Shown here: one piece after another, positions 5,579 to 5,971 of the stretch
Position numbering within the stretch: the first letter of the stretch is position 1
Layout: the number at the start of each line of letters is the position of its first letter
Assembly (NCBI GenBank): GCA_035292625.1
Contig: DATDPS010000161.1
Coordinates: 1-5,971, forward strand
Direction of reading: 5' to 3'
Length of the DNA stretch: 5,971 nucleotides
Source of the DNA: SHZL01 sp035292625
GTDB lineage: Bacteria > Pseudomonadota > Gammaproteobacteria > Xanthomonadales > SZUA-36
Notes under the pieces: model-generated
What the model was told of the DNA's origin: nothing
Seen by the model: the letters and a program-made list of their open reading frames with translations, nothing else
Databases searched by the model: none
Position numbers and translations under genes: made by a program

Positions 5579-5950
5579 TCACTTCCAGACATTCGCGGCT
5601 TGTTCGAAATTCGCCCGCTGCGGCCGCACCACGCAAAAGCGCTGGCCGGTGGGCGCTTCCATTACCACCCAGCGCTTGACCGGGCCGAGGCGTTTGGCAC
5701 CGAGGGCTTCCAGGCGCCTGACTTCGGCCTCGATGTCATCTGTTTCGATGTCGAGGTGCACGCGGCTGGGGTGGTCCACTTGCTGCACCTCGATGTGGTA
5801 ATCCTCGGGCGCGGTGTCCAGGGCGACGTAAGCCGGGCCGTCATCGCCGCGGATTCTGATGCCCAGCGCAGCGCTCCAGAATTCGGCCGCGCTGGCGAGG
5901 TCGTCGGTTTGGCAGTCGATGATGAATCCGGCCAGTCGGCTCTTGTGCAT
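5579..5950 (-). CDS. VOC superfamily (glyoxalase/bleomycin-resistance fold) protein
   Basis: A 123-aa single-domain protein made of two beta-alpha-beta-beta-beta modules, matching the Glyoxalase_6 type. Module 1 runs from GFIIDCQTDDLASAAEFW (8-25) to HIEVQQV (52-58). Module 2 runs from VHLDIETDDIEAEV (64-77) to APTGQRFCVVRP (99-110). Such proteins dimerise; some are metalloenzymes and others bind drugs or small metabolites. H65 is at the usual place for a metal ligand in module 2, but the C-terminal Glu of the common GNEFC motif is Arg104 here (GQRFC), so classical metal chemistry is doubtful. The ATG at 5950 has GAGGA seven bases upstream. The next gene on the strand is the aspartic protease, 109 bases on and separated by a palindromic repeat, so co-transcription is uncertain. 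The fold is confident; no specific function can be given. Confidence 0.88.
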   Translation of the reverse strand: MHKSRLAGFIIDCQTDDLASAAEFWSAALGIRIRGDDGPAYVALDTAPEDYHIEVQQVDHPSRVHLDIETDDIEAEVRRLEALGAKRLGPVKRWVVMEAPTGQRFCVVRPQRANFEQAANVWK

Positions 5951-5971
5951 GATGTCTTCCTCAGGATCGCA

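Overview
The window is a GC-rich, densely coded stretch of bacterial chromosome. The enzyme types (M13 peptidase lipoprotein, class III aminotransferase, VOC protein), two Gram-negative style lipoboxes and a dispersed palindrome of the REP/RAYT kind suggest a gammaproteobacterium. That assignment is an inference; no rRNA or other marker gene is present. There are no tRNA genes, CRISPR arrays or transposase genes.

Left block (1-2863, all minus strand): a compact three-gene operon read right to left. It starts with an M13 (neprilysin-type) zinc metallopeptidase lipoprotein (2863-779). A flavin nitroreductase-fold protein follows three bases after the peptidase stop (775-104); it keeps the substrate-lid triad of iodotyrosine deiodinase. 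The operon continues into the first 27 codons of a probable luciferase-like flavin oxidoreductase (82-1, cut by the window edge), which has a strong Shine-Dalgarno sequence.

Divergent control region (2864-3156): a good minus-strand sigma70-type promoter (TATAAT with a 17-base spacer) faces the operon. An 18-base inverted repeat sits at the predicted start of its transcript, and a perfect 52-bp palindrome lies in its predicted 5' leader. A weaker plus-strand -10 box precedes the aminotransferase gene.

Right block: a plus-strand class III PLP aminotransferase (3157-4575) converges, with 48 bases between, on a minus-strand two-lobed retropepsin-like aspartic protease lipoprotein (5469-4624). 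Upstream of that, on the same strand, is a small VOC-fold protein (5950-5579). The 109-base gap between these two is largely filled by a second, slightly degenerate copy of the 52-bp palindrome, which starts one base after the VOC stop codon.

No complete new defence or mobile system is visible. The two points most worth following are the repeated palindrome, with a conserved flank, conserved orientation and gene-junction positions, and the coupling of an exported peptidase to an iodotyrosine-deiodinase-like enzyme, which might serve halotyrosine or peptide catabolism. The coding genes look intact: I see no frameshifts.
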